This document shows positions 1-9,885 of a stretch of 64,000 bases of DNA, piece after piece (the first letter of the stretch is position 1; every line of letters starts with the position of its first letter). The notes beneath the pieces are model-generated. The model was not told where the DNA came from and searched no databases. It was given only the letters and a program-made list of their open reading frames with translations. The translations under genes and the position numbers were made by a program. This DNA comes from Picocystis sp. L7 (Eukaryota; Chlorophyta; Picocystophyceae; Picocystales; Picocystaceae), in the NCBI GenBank assembly GCA_020975725.1, contig QXJR01000023.1, forward strand, positions 310,001 to 374,000, read 5' to 3'.

Positions 1-13
1 GTCGACGAAGGCC

Positions 14-874
14 ATGCGATGGACCATGCTGCGCTTCGCAGCACCTTCGCGTGGAATTCTGTCCAAGAGCGCCTCGAGAAGAAGAGGAGGGAGGATCCTG
101 AACCATCTGGAAGGGGTCCCTCCAACCGCCGCCGCACGTGGTCCGCACCCACGATCCACAGGCGCGTGGTCCTTTGCTCGCACCACTCGTTGGCCGGAAC
201 CGCCTTGTCCGCCGGCACATCGCTCCAGCCATGGATTTCCTCTCCATGGACAGAACGAAGGAAGACGCACAGAAGCAGGGAAACGCACGCGCATGGACCG
301 GCAGGAAGAGCGCACCAAGGACGAGGACTACATGCGCCTGGCCTTGGAAGAAGCGAGGCTGGCCTTTCGACGTGGAGAAGTGCCGGTGGGAGCAGTGGCA
401 GTAGATGCAGAAGGAAACGTCATCGCACGCGCGCACAATCGGGTGGAGTCGGAAAGCGATCCGACCGCCCATGCAGAAATCCTGTGCCTTAGACAAGCGG
501 CCATGGGAGAAAGGAAGGCATGGAGGCTCCTGGGTGTGACCTTGTACGTTACCTTGGAACCTTGCGTTATGTGTGCAGGAGCTATATTGCAAGCCAGGGT
601 CGCAACTGTAGTGTATGGAGCAAAGAATTCGTTGCTGGGTGGAGATGGAAGTTGGCTTCAGGTCCTTCCAAGGTGCGATTGCCACGGGAACGGCCCCCGA
701 GAACCTGAAGCGCCAGCCCATCCCTTCCACACCGATGTGACGGTGAGAAAAGGGGTGCTGGTCGAGGAATGTGCGGACATCATGAGAGAATTTTTCAGGA
801 TGCGCCGTTCGAGCCAAGATTTTGGCGAGAGAGACAGCGAAATGGCGGAGGTGGCAGATGCTGCCGGGGAATAA
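14..874 (+). CDS. TADA: tRNA-specific adenosine deaminase, bacterial/plastid TadA type
   Basis: Converts adenosine 34 to inosine in the anticodon of tRNA-Arg(ACG); in plants the bacterial-type enzyme works in the plastid. The cytidine/deoxycytidylate deaminase fold is clear: the zinc ligand and proton shuttle lie in PTAHAEILC, and the two zinc cysteines in TLEPCVMCAGA. The family C-terminus, ending in GVLVEECADIMREFFRMRR, is also present. The core starts at an ATG at 293 (MDRQEERTKDED). The same frame is open back to an ATG at 14, giving a 93-residue leader rich in Arg, Ser and Ala that would suit a transit peptide, so I take the long form. The frame is open to the left edge, so a still earlier start is possible. 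Assignment to TadA rather than another deaminase is strong; plastid location is inference. Confidence 0.85.
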   Translation: MRWTMLRFAAPSRGILSKSASRRRGGRILNHLEGVPPTAAARGPHPRSTGAWSFARTTRWPEPPCPPAHRSSHGFPLHGQNEGRRTEAGKRTRMDRQEERTKDEDYMRLALEEARLAFRRGEVPVGAVAVDAEGNVIARAHNRVESESDPTAHAEILCLRQAAMGERKAWRLLGVTLYVTLEPCVMCAGAILQARVATVVYGAKNSLLGGDGSWLQVLPRCDCHGNGPREPEAPAHPFHTDVTVRKGVLVEECADIMREFFRMRRSSQDFGERDSEMAEVADAAGE

Positions 875-1656
875 ATGCCAGCCACGGCCGAACCGGTGCG
901 ACCTCCAGCGATCAAGGGAAAGGTATCGCGCTCCCTTATTTCCAAACTTGTTCTCAAAACCATCGAATGCGCGTGTTCCGGCAATCCGGCCGAGGCGCAA
1001 GCACAGGAGGATCGATGCCTCATCGTCCCTGGATCGACATTCCCTCGAGGTGGACCCACCTCGCATCGAATACGCTGCTTCTTCGTCCGTGCGGTTGAAA
1101 TCATCATCTACCCACCGGTTCACTCCTCGAATGTTGCCCACCTTTTGGCCGTGTTCCATCTGCATCTTGCCCAGGGAGCAACCTGCAACTTCCATGATGT
1201 TTCCCACCAGCTCCCAGCTGGGTGGACCGGGAAGGAGACAGGCCTCCATCCCACCAGATCTCCGAAGATCCCCCTGTCGGAGAGAGGACAGGAAATAGGA
1301 TCACTTCGGATCACGTCGACCCTCCTGGGCGCTTCGAAGCGCCACGAACCGCAAGCGCGTGCTCGCCTCGCACGACCGCGAAGCGTCTCCTTTCGAAGGA
1401 AGGAGTGGATTCCAGGCGTCGAGAGAGCGGGCTGAAAGGAGAAGGGAAGGGTCCTGGACGAGGTGGTCGGACGTGGCTTGCTTTGGTGGAGACGAGAGTG
1501 TCCTGCCAGGCCGTCCAGCCACTGCGAGCCAGGCCGCAGGAAGCTTCAAATTGGGATCCAACACCTTCGAATGGACGCGTGCTGTCGATCGTTCGAAACG
1601 GAACCCGAAAAAAAGGTTGAGATACAAGCGGACATAGAGGTCGGAACCTGGGAATC
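875..1656. other. intergenic, tadA to MFS carrier
   Basis: GC-rich spacer of about 780 bases between two plus-strand genes. The open frames here, including one antisense frame that continues codon-aligned through tadA, resemble no family. They are explained by the near absence of TTA, CTA and TCA codons in these GC-rich genes. It should hold the tadA 3' end and the MFS promoter; I see no clear motif. Confidence 0.5.
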
Positions 1657-3081
1657 ATGTCGTTGGAAGCTGTAAGTTCAGAAGATTGGGATCCAGAGGT
1701 GGATGGGGACAGTGCCGACCGTGTCCTGCAGAAACCAGCCTCACAAAGGTGGAGAAGAGCGATCTCTGCAACCATTGTCAACGTTGCATCGGTTGCTGAA
1801 CGTGCGGACGAAGCTCTCCTGCCCGCGGTATACAGGGATGTGGGGGAAGCTTTTCGCGCAACCCCCACCCAACTTGGGAACCTGACTTTGTACAGGGCAA
1901 TGGCACAAGCAGCAACCAGCCCACTTGCAGGTGTACTGTCTGACTTGGCGGATAGGCGGAAGGTCATTGCCGGGGCCGCGGCGGCATGGGCCATCGCAAC
2001 GTATGCCTTTGGCTCGTCCACGAGCTACGGTCCGGCCCGATTCCTAAGGATAGCCAATGGCGCAGCACTTGGCATAGCCGTGCCTGCTATGCAATCTCTC
2101 ATCGCCGACATGTATCCAAACAATCAGAGGGGCAAGGCCTTTGGACTGATGTTGTTCACGTCATTGGCCGGAGCGACGCTGGCTGGGATTGGGGCGACGA
2201 CGATTTCTCGGGACGTCATCGCGGGGGAGAGAGGCTGGAGATTCGCATTCCACACCTGTGCAGTGGTGTCATTCCTCACTTCAATACTCGTTTATTTCTA
2301 TGTAAAGGATCCAGTTGCTGGAAACAGGAATGCAAATGCGGGAAGCCGCGAAGATGGTGTTGGCCACATTCTCAGGAAAGCGGCGAGTGACGTCAAATTT
2401 GTCACCAGCATTCCATCTTTCAAAATGGTAGTTTTACAAGGTATTGTGGGCACATCGCCTTGGAATGCCATCCTCTTTCTGACCATGTGGCTTCAACTGT
2501 TAGGATTTTCAGACGCCACGGCAGCAATGATCTATGCTTCGTTTGCGTTTGGGAGTGGTTTTGGGGGCTACCTAGGAGGCGTGCTCGGGGATTTTGCGGC
2601 ATCCATCAGCCCCAATCATGGCAGGATCATCGTCGCGCAACTGAGTGTTGCATCTGGGCTACCATGCTGTTACCTACTGCTTTGTGTCTTTCCGGAGGTG
2701 CAAGCAACTGCGACTTCTTTTGGCTTGCTTTTGTTCACGATGGGTTGCCTGATCAACTGGTGCCAAGCAGGTTGCAACTCTCCCATGTTTGCAGAAATCG
2801 TCCCTGTGTCGATGCGGAGTACGATCTATGCTTTTGATCGCTCGTTCGAAGGAGCAGTGGCTGCATGTGCTGCGCCTCTTGTGGGCATCATGGCCGAGCG
2901 TGCCTTTGGGTACCAAGGCAGAGTCTTCAAGTACCCAGACCCAGAGAATGCAGCAGCCCTGGGAAGCGCTCTCCTTTACTGCATGGCGGTTCCCTGGCTG
3001 TTCTGTTTGATTTTTTACACGCCGTTGCACTGGCTGTATGCAAAGGACAGGGATCGGCAACAGTACCACGCAATCCAGTGA
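1657..3081 (+). CDS. Major facilitator superfamily transporter, plant spinster-like
   Basis: 474-residue polytopic membrane protein. After a hydrophilic N-terminus of about 30 residues comes the block ADEALLPAVYRDVGEAF, typical of plant MFS proteins annotated as spinster-like or general-substrate transporters. The MFS loop-2/3 signature follows (GVLSDLADRRKV), then further hydrophobic helices, a basic central loop near residues 225-245, and a final helix at LLYCMAVPWLFCLIFYTPLHW. The ATG at 1657 is the first in frame and gives the expected length. The substrate cannot be read from sequence; spinster relatives move lysosphingolipids or small organic ions. Transcription runs the same way as tadA and the reductase downstream. 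Confidence 0.85.
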   Translation: MSLEAVSSEDWDPEVDGDSADRVLQKPASQRWRRAISATIVNVASVAERADEALLPAVYRDVGEAFRATPTQLGNLTLYRAMAQAATSPLAGVLSDLADRRKVIAGAAAAWAIATYAFGSSTSYGPARFLRIANGAALGIAVPAMQSLIADMYPNNQRGKAFGLMLFTSLAGATLAGIGATTISRDVIAGERGWRFAFHTCAVVSFLTSILVYFYVKDPVAGNRNANAGSREDGVGHILRKAASDVKFVTSIPSFKMVVLQGIVGTSPWNAILFLTMWLQLLGFSDATAAMIYASFAFGSGFGGYLGGVLGDFAASISPNHGRIIVAQLSVASGLPCCYLLLCVFPEVQATATSFGLLLFTMGCLINWCQAGCNSPMFAEIVPVSMRSTIYAFDRSFEGAVAACAAPLVGIMAERAFGYQGRVFKYPDPENAAALGSALLYCMAVPWLFCLIFYTPLHWLYAKDRDRQQYHAIQ

Positions 3082-3986
3082 GAGCACGCCGTTCGAACGA
3101 GTGCACGTAGTTGTTCTGCTGGCATTGCTTTCATCCAATCGTCCGGGGGAGGGTTGGATGTTCCCTTCCTGGCCCACTGCCGGCACAGCCCAGGGCTTGT
3201 TCGGTTGATGTTAGCCTGTGTTCGTCCCTCTGCCTCTTTCTCGGACCTTTTTTTTCCCGCCCTGTGCTCCACCACGGGGTCGGCATGTCTTGCCTGCACT
3301 GGCATGGTACATCCATGGTGGCTGTTGGCATCCATCTCCCCTTCCACCTTCTCGACTCACCCCCTTGGACGGGGTGGATCTTGCCTTTGGAGAACCTCCG
3401 ATCTTCCCGGTCAATTTCCTCTTTGATTGGAACGTTTTCGCTTATCGACCCGGGTTGAAGATCCAGCACACCGGGGTCCGCCTCGCGGATCCCCAGGACT
3501 CGGGTGCCCCCAGTGCAACTGCACCATGGGGTGCAACTGCAAGCCCCCGGTCGGCGTTCTCCTCTCGATCCAAGAGGGTACAGGCGGGGTGCATCTGCTC
3601 CGAGGGGGTGCGCATCCTGAGGTCCTCGACCGACCGCGCGGGTCCCCGTTTTCCCCGCCGAGGATTCCTTGTTTCTCACTGTCGATTCCTCGAAGGCACA
3701 TGTTCGGATCGTGGCGTGGGGGCGTCCCCCCGCCGCCCACACCACCCTTGGGTCTCCCCCCTTCGTGGCGCATTGGTCCAACCGAGTGGGAAACCAACCG
3801 CGAGGACGAGTGGTGCACGTGGCATCGCAGCATCGAACGAAGCAGCGCGTGCTGCGAAGGAACGGTCGTGCGTGGGACAGGAAAGACACATCCGCAGCAC
3901 CGTCCCTCGTGGAACCCGGCTGCACGTGGTAGGAACGTGTGTGACGTGTGGAAAGGACTGGACCCCGGAAGGACTGGTCCAAGAAG
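3082..3986. other. intergenic, MFS carrier to reductase
   Basis: About 900 GC-rich bases with many overlapping open frames on both strands and no recognisable domain. A large minus-strand frame covering 3131-4663 is antisense to the reductase and is a codon-bias shadow. Nothing else seen. Confidence 0.5.
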
Positions 3987-5459
3987 ATGGAGGTCGTGCG
4001 TGGATGGATCTCCAGCATCAAACAAGCAGACACCAAGAAAGTGGTGACGGCGTGCGCCGTCGTGGCCGTCACGGCAGTAGCCGTCCCAGCCGCCGTGACC
4101 CTGATCAAGAGGAGCAGACGTGCAAGGGTCAAGAAAGGCAACCTCACACCAGAAACACTTCCAGCAGATGCATTCGATGCAATCATCGTAGGATCGGGAC
4201 CCTCCGGTTCCGTCTGCGGGTTCTTCATGGCCAAAGCAGGTGCAAGGGTGTGCACGTTGGACAAAGCGAACTTCCCACGCGACAAGTACTGCGGAGATGC
4301 AGTCTGCACGCCTGCCATCCGCATCCTGGAACAAATGGGCGTCATGAAGCAGCTCCTGGAAAACAACGAAGCCCATTTCGCGGATGCAGGCGGATTCGTC
4401 TCCCCCTCCGGTGTCTCGTACATCGGCGAGTCCAAGGAAAAGCTGGGAGAAGCAGCCTGCTGCGCCGTGAAGAGGATCAACTTGGACAACCGTCTTGCAC
4501 GCACAGCACAGGCCGCGGGCGTGAACCTGGTGGAAGGTGCCGAGGTTACGGATGCAAAGTTTGACAAGGAAGCAAAACTCTGGACGGTGTACACCGCCGA
4601 TGGCAGGACGTTCATGTCACGTGTGCTGGTGTGCGCCGACGGTGCCACCTCCAGGCTGGCCACGAAGTTGGGCTACTGCACCGAACCGCCCAAAGGAATA
4701 TGCTCTCGTGCATTCATCGAACCTCCGCACAACACTGATTTCGATGGCGTCTGCTTCTATCAGCGGGAGTCCCTGCCCGGATACAGCGCCATCTTCAAGC
4801 ACCCGGACGACGTCTTGAACTTCTGCTACTACCTGATCCCTTGCGGCAAAGATGGCATGTGCGGCGATGTTTCCGAAGCAGATCTGGCACGTCTGCACAA
4901 CGATGCCTTGAAGAAGGACCCATACATCTCTCGTGCCATCGGGAACGGTGCGAAGGTGGAGAGAATGAGGGCGGCGAGCCTTCGTCTGGGAAGCCAAGGG
5001 CTGAAGACGAGCTTCGACGACCACTTGCTGATCATTGGGGATGCGGCGGGTCACATTGACCCGTTGACTGGCGAGGGCATCCACACGGCCATGATGGGTG
5101 GCAAGGTGTGTGCCGAAACCATCCTTGAGATGCGCGAGGCCGGCGATTTCAGCGCGGAGTCCTGCGGTGTGTACAGGGACCGTTGGATGGAGGCCTTCGG
5201 TCACGACTTTTACCTGTCCACACAGGCGGCCAGGCTCATTTATCGTTTCCCCATTCTATTGGATGCATGTGCTGCCGAGATGCAGCGCAAGGGCGACAAG
5301 ATGATGGCCAAGTGGGCCGAGATCATGACGGGCATGCAGCCCAAGACCTATTTCCTCCGTCCTCACATCGCCCTACCGTTGATGTTTGCGGTGGTTCGCG
5401 AGTTCATCAAGCAGAAGGTGTTGGGCATGGGTTCCAAGTACGACGGTGGCATGTCTTGA
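3987..5459 (+). CDS. Geranylgeranyl-reductase-family FAD oxidoreductase
   Basis: 490-residue flavoprotein. A membrane-spanning segment lies near residues 17-36 (VVTACAVVAVTAVAVPAAV), then the Rossmann FAD motif AFDAIIVGSGPSGSVCGFF, the PRDKYCGDAV block of the geranylgeranyl reductase family, and the second FAD motif LIIGDAAGHIDPLTGEGI. These enzymes saturate the double bonds of geranylgeranyl chains (chlorophyll phytyl tail, tocopherol or archaeal-type lipids) or act on related isoprenoids. The sequence is not the standard plant ChlP, so the substrate is open. I chose the ATG at 3987 (MEVVRGWISSIKQ); the frame extends 13 codons upstream to a GTG with no ATG. The N-terminal helix suggests a membrane-anchored, probably plastid or ER, enzyme. 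Confidence 0.8.
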   Translation: MEVVRGWISSIKQADTKKVVTACAVVAVTAVAVPAAVTLIKRSRRARVKKGNLTPETLPADAFDAIIVGSGPSGSVCGFFMAKAGARVCTLDKANFPRDKYCGDAVCTPAIRILEQMGVMKQLLENNEAHFADAGGFVSPSGVSYIGESKEKLGEAACCAVKRINLDNRLARTAQAAGVNLVEGAEVTDAKFDKEAKLWTVYTADGRTFMSRVLVCADGATSRLATKLGYCTEPPKGICSRAFIEPPHNTDFDGVCFYQRESLPGYSAIFKHPDDVLNFCYYLIPCGKDGMCGDVSEADLARLHNDALKKDPYISRAIGNGAKVERMRAASLRLGSQGLKTSFDDHLLIIGDAAGHIDPLTGEGIHTAMMGGKVCAETILEMREAGDFSAESCGVYRDRWMEAFGHDFYLSTQAARLIYRFPILLDACAAEMQRKGDKMMAKWAEIMTGMQPKTYFLRPHIALPLMFAVVREFIKQKVLGMGSKYDGGMS

Positions 5460-5808
5460 TGCGATGGACGCACGTTTGGATCTCGAATGGTTTCCTTGGG
5501 TGTTTGTATGTGCGACCCTGCACCTTCTTCCCCCCCCACCTCCTGGGTCTCGTGGCCCTCCATCTCCCCACCCCGATCGAAAAGGGGTTCGAACCCACGT
5601 CTCGGTCCCGACTGTCCTTGTCTCGAAAGGCGACGTGCGTCCGTTTCGATCCCTTACGGTTCAGGACCTCCCTTTCCTCCGGGGTCGAGGCACGGTTCGT
5701 CGGACCTTTCCCTTCCTTTCGATCCCGGGATGCCTCCCTTTCTCGCCTTGGTTCACTCCTGCGCCACACACCGACGAGACGAGGTGGGACGCACGCGATC
5801 GCGTCGCC
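5460..5808. other. intergenic, reductase to PSMB5
   Basis: About 350 bases with C-rich runs near 5530 and 5570. No gene, tRNA or clear promoter box is visible. Confidence 0.5.
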
Positions 5809-6818
5809 ATGGCGCCTGCTTCGAAGCGCAAGACGGCGAAGGAGGACGCACCAGAACGGTGCGAGGACGTGCCTGCCTTCGCACTGCCGGCCGTGGAAGA
5901 CGTACGTGCGAAGGGAAGCGATCGCGAAGCCGAGGCTTCCGAACCAAGACGGATCGCGTGCTGACACGCGTCGTGCGTCTTGCGACGGCGCAGCTGGACG
6001 CGTTCCAGAGGCAAGCGGTGGAGCTCGTCCAACCTTCGCACGGCACCACCACCTTGGGCTTCATCTTCCAAGGCGGCGTGATCGTGGCCGTGGACTCTCG
6101 CGCGTCGCAAGGTTCCTACGTCTGTACGTGCACGTGCGATCGTACGCGTGCGCCTCGATTCGGACGTCCTCCGCCACGTGCCACGTGCTGACCTCCTCCT
6201 GCAACGCCATGGACGCCGGACGGCGTGGCGCTTTGTGTCCCTTGGTGGACAGCCTCGCAGACGGTGAAGAAGGTGATCGAGATCAACCCACACCTGCTGG
6301 GCACCATGGCGGGTGGTGCGGCGGACTGCCAGTTCTGGCAGCGAAACCTAGGCGTGCAATGCAAGGCGTACGAGCTGGAACACAAGCGCAGGATCTCCGT
6401 GCGGGCCGCATCCAAGCTGTTGGCCAACACCCTGTACAGCTACAAAGGCATGGGATTGTCCATGGGCACCATGATCGCGGGGTGGGACGCTTCCGGTCCC
6501 GGATTGTATTACGTGGACAGCGAAGGACAACGCACGAAAGGAAAGGTGTTCAGCGTAGGTTCGGGATCCTTGTACGCCTACGGCGTGTTGGACGAAGGGT
6601 ATCGCTGGGACCTTGCACCGGAAGAAGCGGTGGAACTGGGAAGAAGAGCCATCTACCACGCCACCTTCCGCGATGCGGTCTCCGGTGGCACCGTCAGTGT
6701 GTACCACATCACCGAACAAGGATGGACCAAAGTGCGGGGGGATGACAGTGCAGACCTGCACGACCTCTACTATCCGCAAGGGACACAGCACCCCACCACC
6801 CTGCTTCCCACCGCGTGA
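5809..6818 (+). CDS. PSMB5: 20S proteasome beta5 subunit (chymotrypsin-like)
   Basis: Three exons fit: 5809-5901, 5994-6123 and 6253-6818, giving 262 residues. The mature enzyme begins at the Thr of [10 protein letters not shown]. Counting from Thr1 puts Asp at 17 (VAVDSR) and Lys at 33 (SQTVKK), the expected catalytic set. The run [22 protein letters not shown] is the beta5 hallmark, and [19 protein letters not shown] and YYVDSEGQ follow as in animals and plants. It forms the chymotrypsin-like site of the core proteasome. Both introns begin GTACGT, hold GCTGAC and end AG; the first is 92 bp (phase 0) and the second 129 bp. Without splicing, the frame stops inside each intron. The propeptide is short (about 50 residues). 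Confidence 0.93.
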
Positions 6819-7089
6819 CACGCATGCCCTACCGTGGGCCTACATGAAGCCTGGACCGGAGAATGAGGCGATTCAAGACTGCGAAACCGAGGGAATTCGG
6901 AAAAGAAAAGAGTGGAACGAACGAGGACGATGGGGGAACATCCATGCAATCAAAATCCTGGAATCGAGGCCGCGTACCTACCCCTCCCAAGGATAGAAAG
7001 GAACGATCCAACCGTCCAACCATCGTGCGAAACGATCCCGGCGCAACGGGCATCGGAAGCCCCTCCTAAAGGGGAGGGGACGCAGGCCT

Positions 7090-9885
7090 TCAAGCGAAGC
7101 GAAAGCCATCGGGCCACCGTGGAAACACCCGCTTGTACAGGCTGGCGCAGATGGTGTCTCTCTGCTGCACGATCCCATCAAAGGCACACTTCATCAACCC
7201 GTGGGTCCCCAAGGGCTCGCGGATGCGTCCTCTCCTCCCATACTTGGTCCAAAGCTCCAACGGCTTGTAGTACTTCACGTCCTCGGGATGGTAAAACATG
7301 TGCCTGACCGTGGCCTTGTTCTGATGGACCTTGGTGGGAAAGCCGGTCAATACCACACGCTTCAACACCACGCGATCCGGATCCGCACCTCGACCGCTTC
7401 CCGTGGCCACCAGACGGGGAGGATCCTCGCCACCATTCAACACCACCGTCGGAACAGGGTCGAAGGTGATCGGGGCATACATCGATGCCATGGTGGGCTG
7501 GCCGTGGGGGAGGAAACGTTCCAGCTTGTACTTGTCTGCAGAAGGACTGTCCACGGATAACAATGGACATGCTTCCAACAAACGCACGCCATTGAAAAAC
7601 AGGAGGCGATCCTTGTTCTTGACCGGTTCCTGGTAGCCCGCGAACTTCGATATGCTGCAGTGGACCAAAGAAACCTTGCACTCGTGTCGCAGGAGGCCCC
7701 AACAAACCACGGGCGCAACACCGGGGTCGGAGATCCGGGAGGCAAAAGCAGTACCGTTCGTTCCGTCCAATCCATCCACCACGACCCTCACGTAGCTTCC
7801 CGCCGGTACGGCGTGGTGTCGCTGGGGATCCCCCGTAATCGCATCCATCTCCTCCAGCGCAAACTTCTTTGCCCTCGCATAGGATTCAAACGCGAAGATC
7901 CTGGAGTAATCATCAGGCAGCCCTTCCCGTGGATCCCAAGGGGAAGAACGAAAGCTCTTGAGGCCACGATACTTTGAGAACCTCTCCCTGATGACCGTTC
8001 CCCTCTTGACATCGATCTCGTCTGGATAAGCAAAATGATCTTCCTCCTGTTCCTTTAACGATTTGAGCTTGCCTTCCTCGGAATCCGGCTCATCTGGACC
8101 GTTCTCGTCATCTTCCATGTCCACCGTGGATTTCCCTTCCTCGAATTCGCTGCCGCTTTCCCATCTGCTGCTTGCATGATCCTGCAAATCTTCTTCAGTG
8201 AGCCATGCAGCTTGTATGTCAGCCAGTCCTTCGGGCAAGAAGAGCTTGCTCGATTTCTTGCGTGAAGCAGTGCCTTGACCTTGCCCTCCCCCTCCTTCTT
8301 CGTCTTTTTGCATCTCGTTGTCCACGTTTTCCCGGTCCAAGGGATGAAGCTCTTCTGCAGGTGCCATCACGGTGGGACTATCCCCGTCGCAGTCCATTGT
8401 ATGCTGCTGACCTTTGCTCAAAGAGAGGCCGGGTGCACTGCACAGAACTTCGATGGATCTTATTCTCGCATCGCCAAGCATCGGTATGTGAAGGACTTGT
8501 GCCGCGCTGAGGGCCTGGTTTCGGACGTATCCTTCCACTACCAAAGCACCAGATGCTGGCGGAACCGCAGTGCTGCTCATTGGGACGGTGCCTTCGTCCC
8601 TTCCTGCGTTGGCCCCAGGGTCCCCTACTGATTTCTTCACACCATCCTGGTGCTCCAACTCCATCTGGGCGAGGTCGGGGCGAGGCAGGCGGCTCACGTC
8701 CGCAGCCACAGCGTCGGCGGGCCCGACCCACCTGGCGGATTCCACCAACAAAGATGGACGCTTGCCCCGCCATGCCGGTCCCTTGGAGCCCGCAGCAGCT
8801 TCTGCGATGGCCCTTACAAGCTTAGCAGACCCTTCCTTGCCATCTGCACCAACGACACGAATCTTTGCACCGCCATCCCCTGGACAGTAGGCCTGCAGCA
8901 GGCGTTGGGCGGATGCCTTTGCACGAGCCCTGCGTCGGGGCGGCAGTTCTTCCAACCCGATTATGGCTGCCACCGACGCAGAAAGTCCCAGAGCTCTCCA
9001 GACGGAAAGGAGGCGACCCACTCCAGCACTCACATTGCCCTCCTCTCTGGCCGATCCAGCATGATGTGTGCTACCAGGATGTTCCCTCCCGTCAGCGCGG
9101 CCACCATCCAGATCAGCGCCCGCGGCCGGATCCTCTTCCATCATTTCATCGTCGTCTTCATCTTGGCCAGACAATTCTGCTCTGCTTCCCAAGCCTCCTG
9201 TCCTTTTGTTCTGCTTGGGTGCGACTTCTTCAGCGCTCACACATAGCACCAGAACATCGGCGATTTGCGCCACGGACAGCCAATCGGCCACACCTCCCAT
9301 GCTTTCCGCTCGTACGGGTGGCAGAAGGGACAGCTTTGTTTTGGGCGCCGTGCATAGAACGGTCTCCATGTGCTTCGATTGATTGTTTCCTGATTTGGAG
9401 TGTACAGGCGTGGCATTGGCCTTGCCATCAATCATGGAGATGTTTGTTGAAGCGCCCCGTGCAGCAGTTGCATCGATGCCCGTTCCGTTGTTGTGTCCGG
9501 TTGCTTCGGTATGGGATCTGCCGGAGAACTCTGGCCTGTGATTGGGGCCGTACACGTCTGTGTGGTTTTTTCCTAGCGGCTGGCACGCGTTCTTTACGTT
9601 GTTGAGAACAGTCTCCGCCTGGAGGCTGGCATGCATGGACATCACAGCCACCACCCTGGGTGCGCCTTTGGCGGCGTCTCTTTTCCTGGCGATGGTCTCT
9701 GCCCTTTGCTTGTTCTTCATCTGCTGTGCAGCTTGCATCCTCTTGGCTTTTTTCCCGGGTGCACCTGCTTTTCCCAGCTGTGGAACCCCTTTGGTGTTGG
9801 CATGAACGGGTGCTGCTTTGGTCTTCTTGTGTTTGTCCCTTGCACTTGGTCCAGCACGTCTTCCTCTCTTGTGTGCCTGTTCCAT
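7090..9885 (-). CDS. TSR1: Ribosome biogenesis protein TSR1
   Basis: 931 residues, a single exon. TSR1 is a GTPase-like factor of the BMS1/TSR1 family that binds pre-40S particles in the cytoplasm and blocks early joining of the large subunit. Visible in order: a lysine-rich N-terminus (GPSARDKHKKTKAA), the degenerate G-domain region (about 75-400), an acidic segment with WLTEEDLQDH (about 540-640), and the AARP2CN/DUF663 C-terminal half with PDDYSRIFAFESYARAKK, FLPHGQPTMASMYAPITF and VRHMFYHPEDVKYYKPLELW, closing with LMKCAFDGIVQQRDTI. Start ATG at 9885. It lies between two proteasome genes. A third 40S maturation gene, TSR3, is 27 kb away. Confidence 0.93.
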   Translation of the reverse strand: MEQAHKRGRRAGPSARDKHKKTKAAPVHANTKGVPQLGKAGAPGKKAKRMQAAQQMKNKQRAETIARKRDAAKGAPRVVAVMSMHASLQAETVLNNVKNACQPLGKNHTDVYGPNHRPEFSGRSHTEATGHNNGTGIDATAARGASTNISMIDGKANATPVHSKSGNNQSKHMETVLCTAPKTKLSLLPPVRAESMGGVADWLSVAQIADVLVLCVSAEEVAPKQNKRTGGLGSRAELSGQDEDDDEMMEEDPAAGADLDGGRADGREHPGSTHHAGSAREEGNVSAGVGRLLSVWRALGLSASVAAIIGLEELPPRRRARAKASAQRLLQAYCPGDGGAKIRVVGADGKEGSAKLVRAIAEAAAGSKGPAWRGKRPSLLVESARWVGPADAVAADVSRLPRPDLAQMELEHQDGVKKSVGDPGANAGRDEGTVPMSSTAVPPASGALVVEGYVRNQALSAAQVLHIPMLGDARIRSIEVLCSAPGLSLSKGQQHTMDCDGDSPTVMAPAEELHPLDRENVDNEMQKDEEGGGGQGQGTASRKKSSKLFLPEGLADIQAAWLTEEDLQDHASSRWESGSEFEEGKSTVDMEDDENGPDEPDSEEGKLKSLKEQEEDHFAYPDEIDVKRGTVIRERFSKYRGLKSFRSSPWDPREGLPDDYSRIFAFESYARAKKFALEEMDAITGDPQRHHAVPAGSYVRVVVDGLDGTNGTAFASRISDPGVAPVVCWGLLRHECKVSLVHCSISKFAGYQEPVKNKDRLLFFNGVRLLEACPLLSVDSPSADKYKLERFLPHGQPTMASMYAPITFDPVPTVVLNGGEDPPRLVATGSGRGADPDRVVLKRVVLTGFPTKVHQNKATVRHMFYHPEDVKYYKPLELWTKYGRRGRIREPLGTHGLMKCAFDGIVQQRDTICASLYKRVFPRWPDGFRFA

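Noticed and set aside
875-1300. antisense frame continuing from the spacer through tadA to the left edge
   Set aside because: Codon-aligned with tadA and free of stops only through codon bias; translation resembles no family.
3948-3986. upstream GTG start for the reductase
   Set aside because: Nuclear genes start at ATG; the first in-frame ATG is 3987.
3218-4564. 448-codon plus frame overlapping the reductase start
   Set aside because: Out of frame with the conserved FAD motifs and low-complexity Arg-rich; shadow.
3131-4663. 510-codon minus-strand open frame
   Set aside because: Antisense to the reductase; no domain. It exists because the real gene avoids TTA, CTA and TCA codons.
5575-5605. 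possible tRNA T-arm (GGTTCGAACCC)
   Set aside because: The flanking bases do not pair into a T stem and no D or anticodon arm is present. No tRNA gene was found anywhere in the window.
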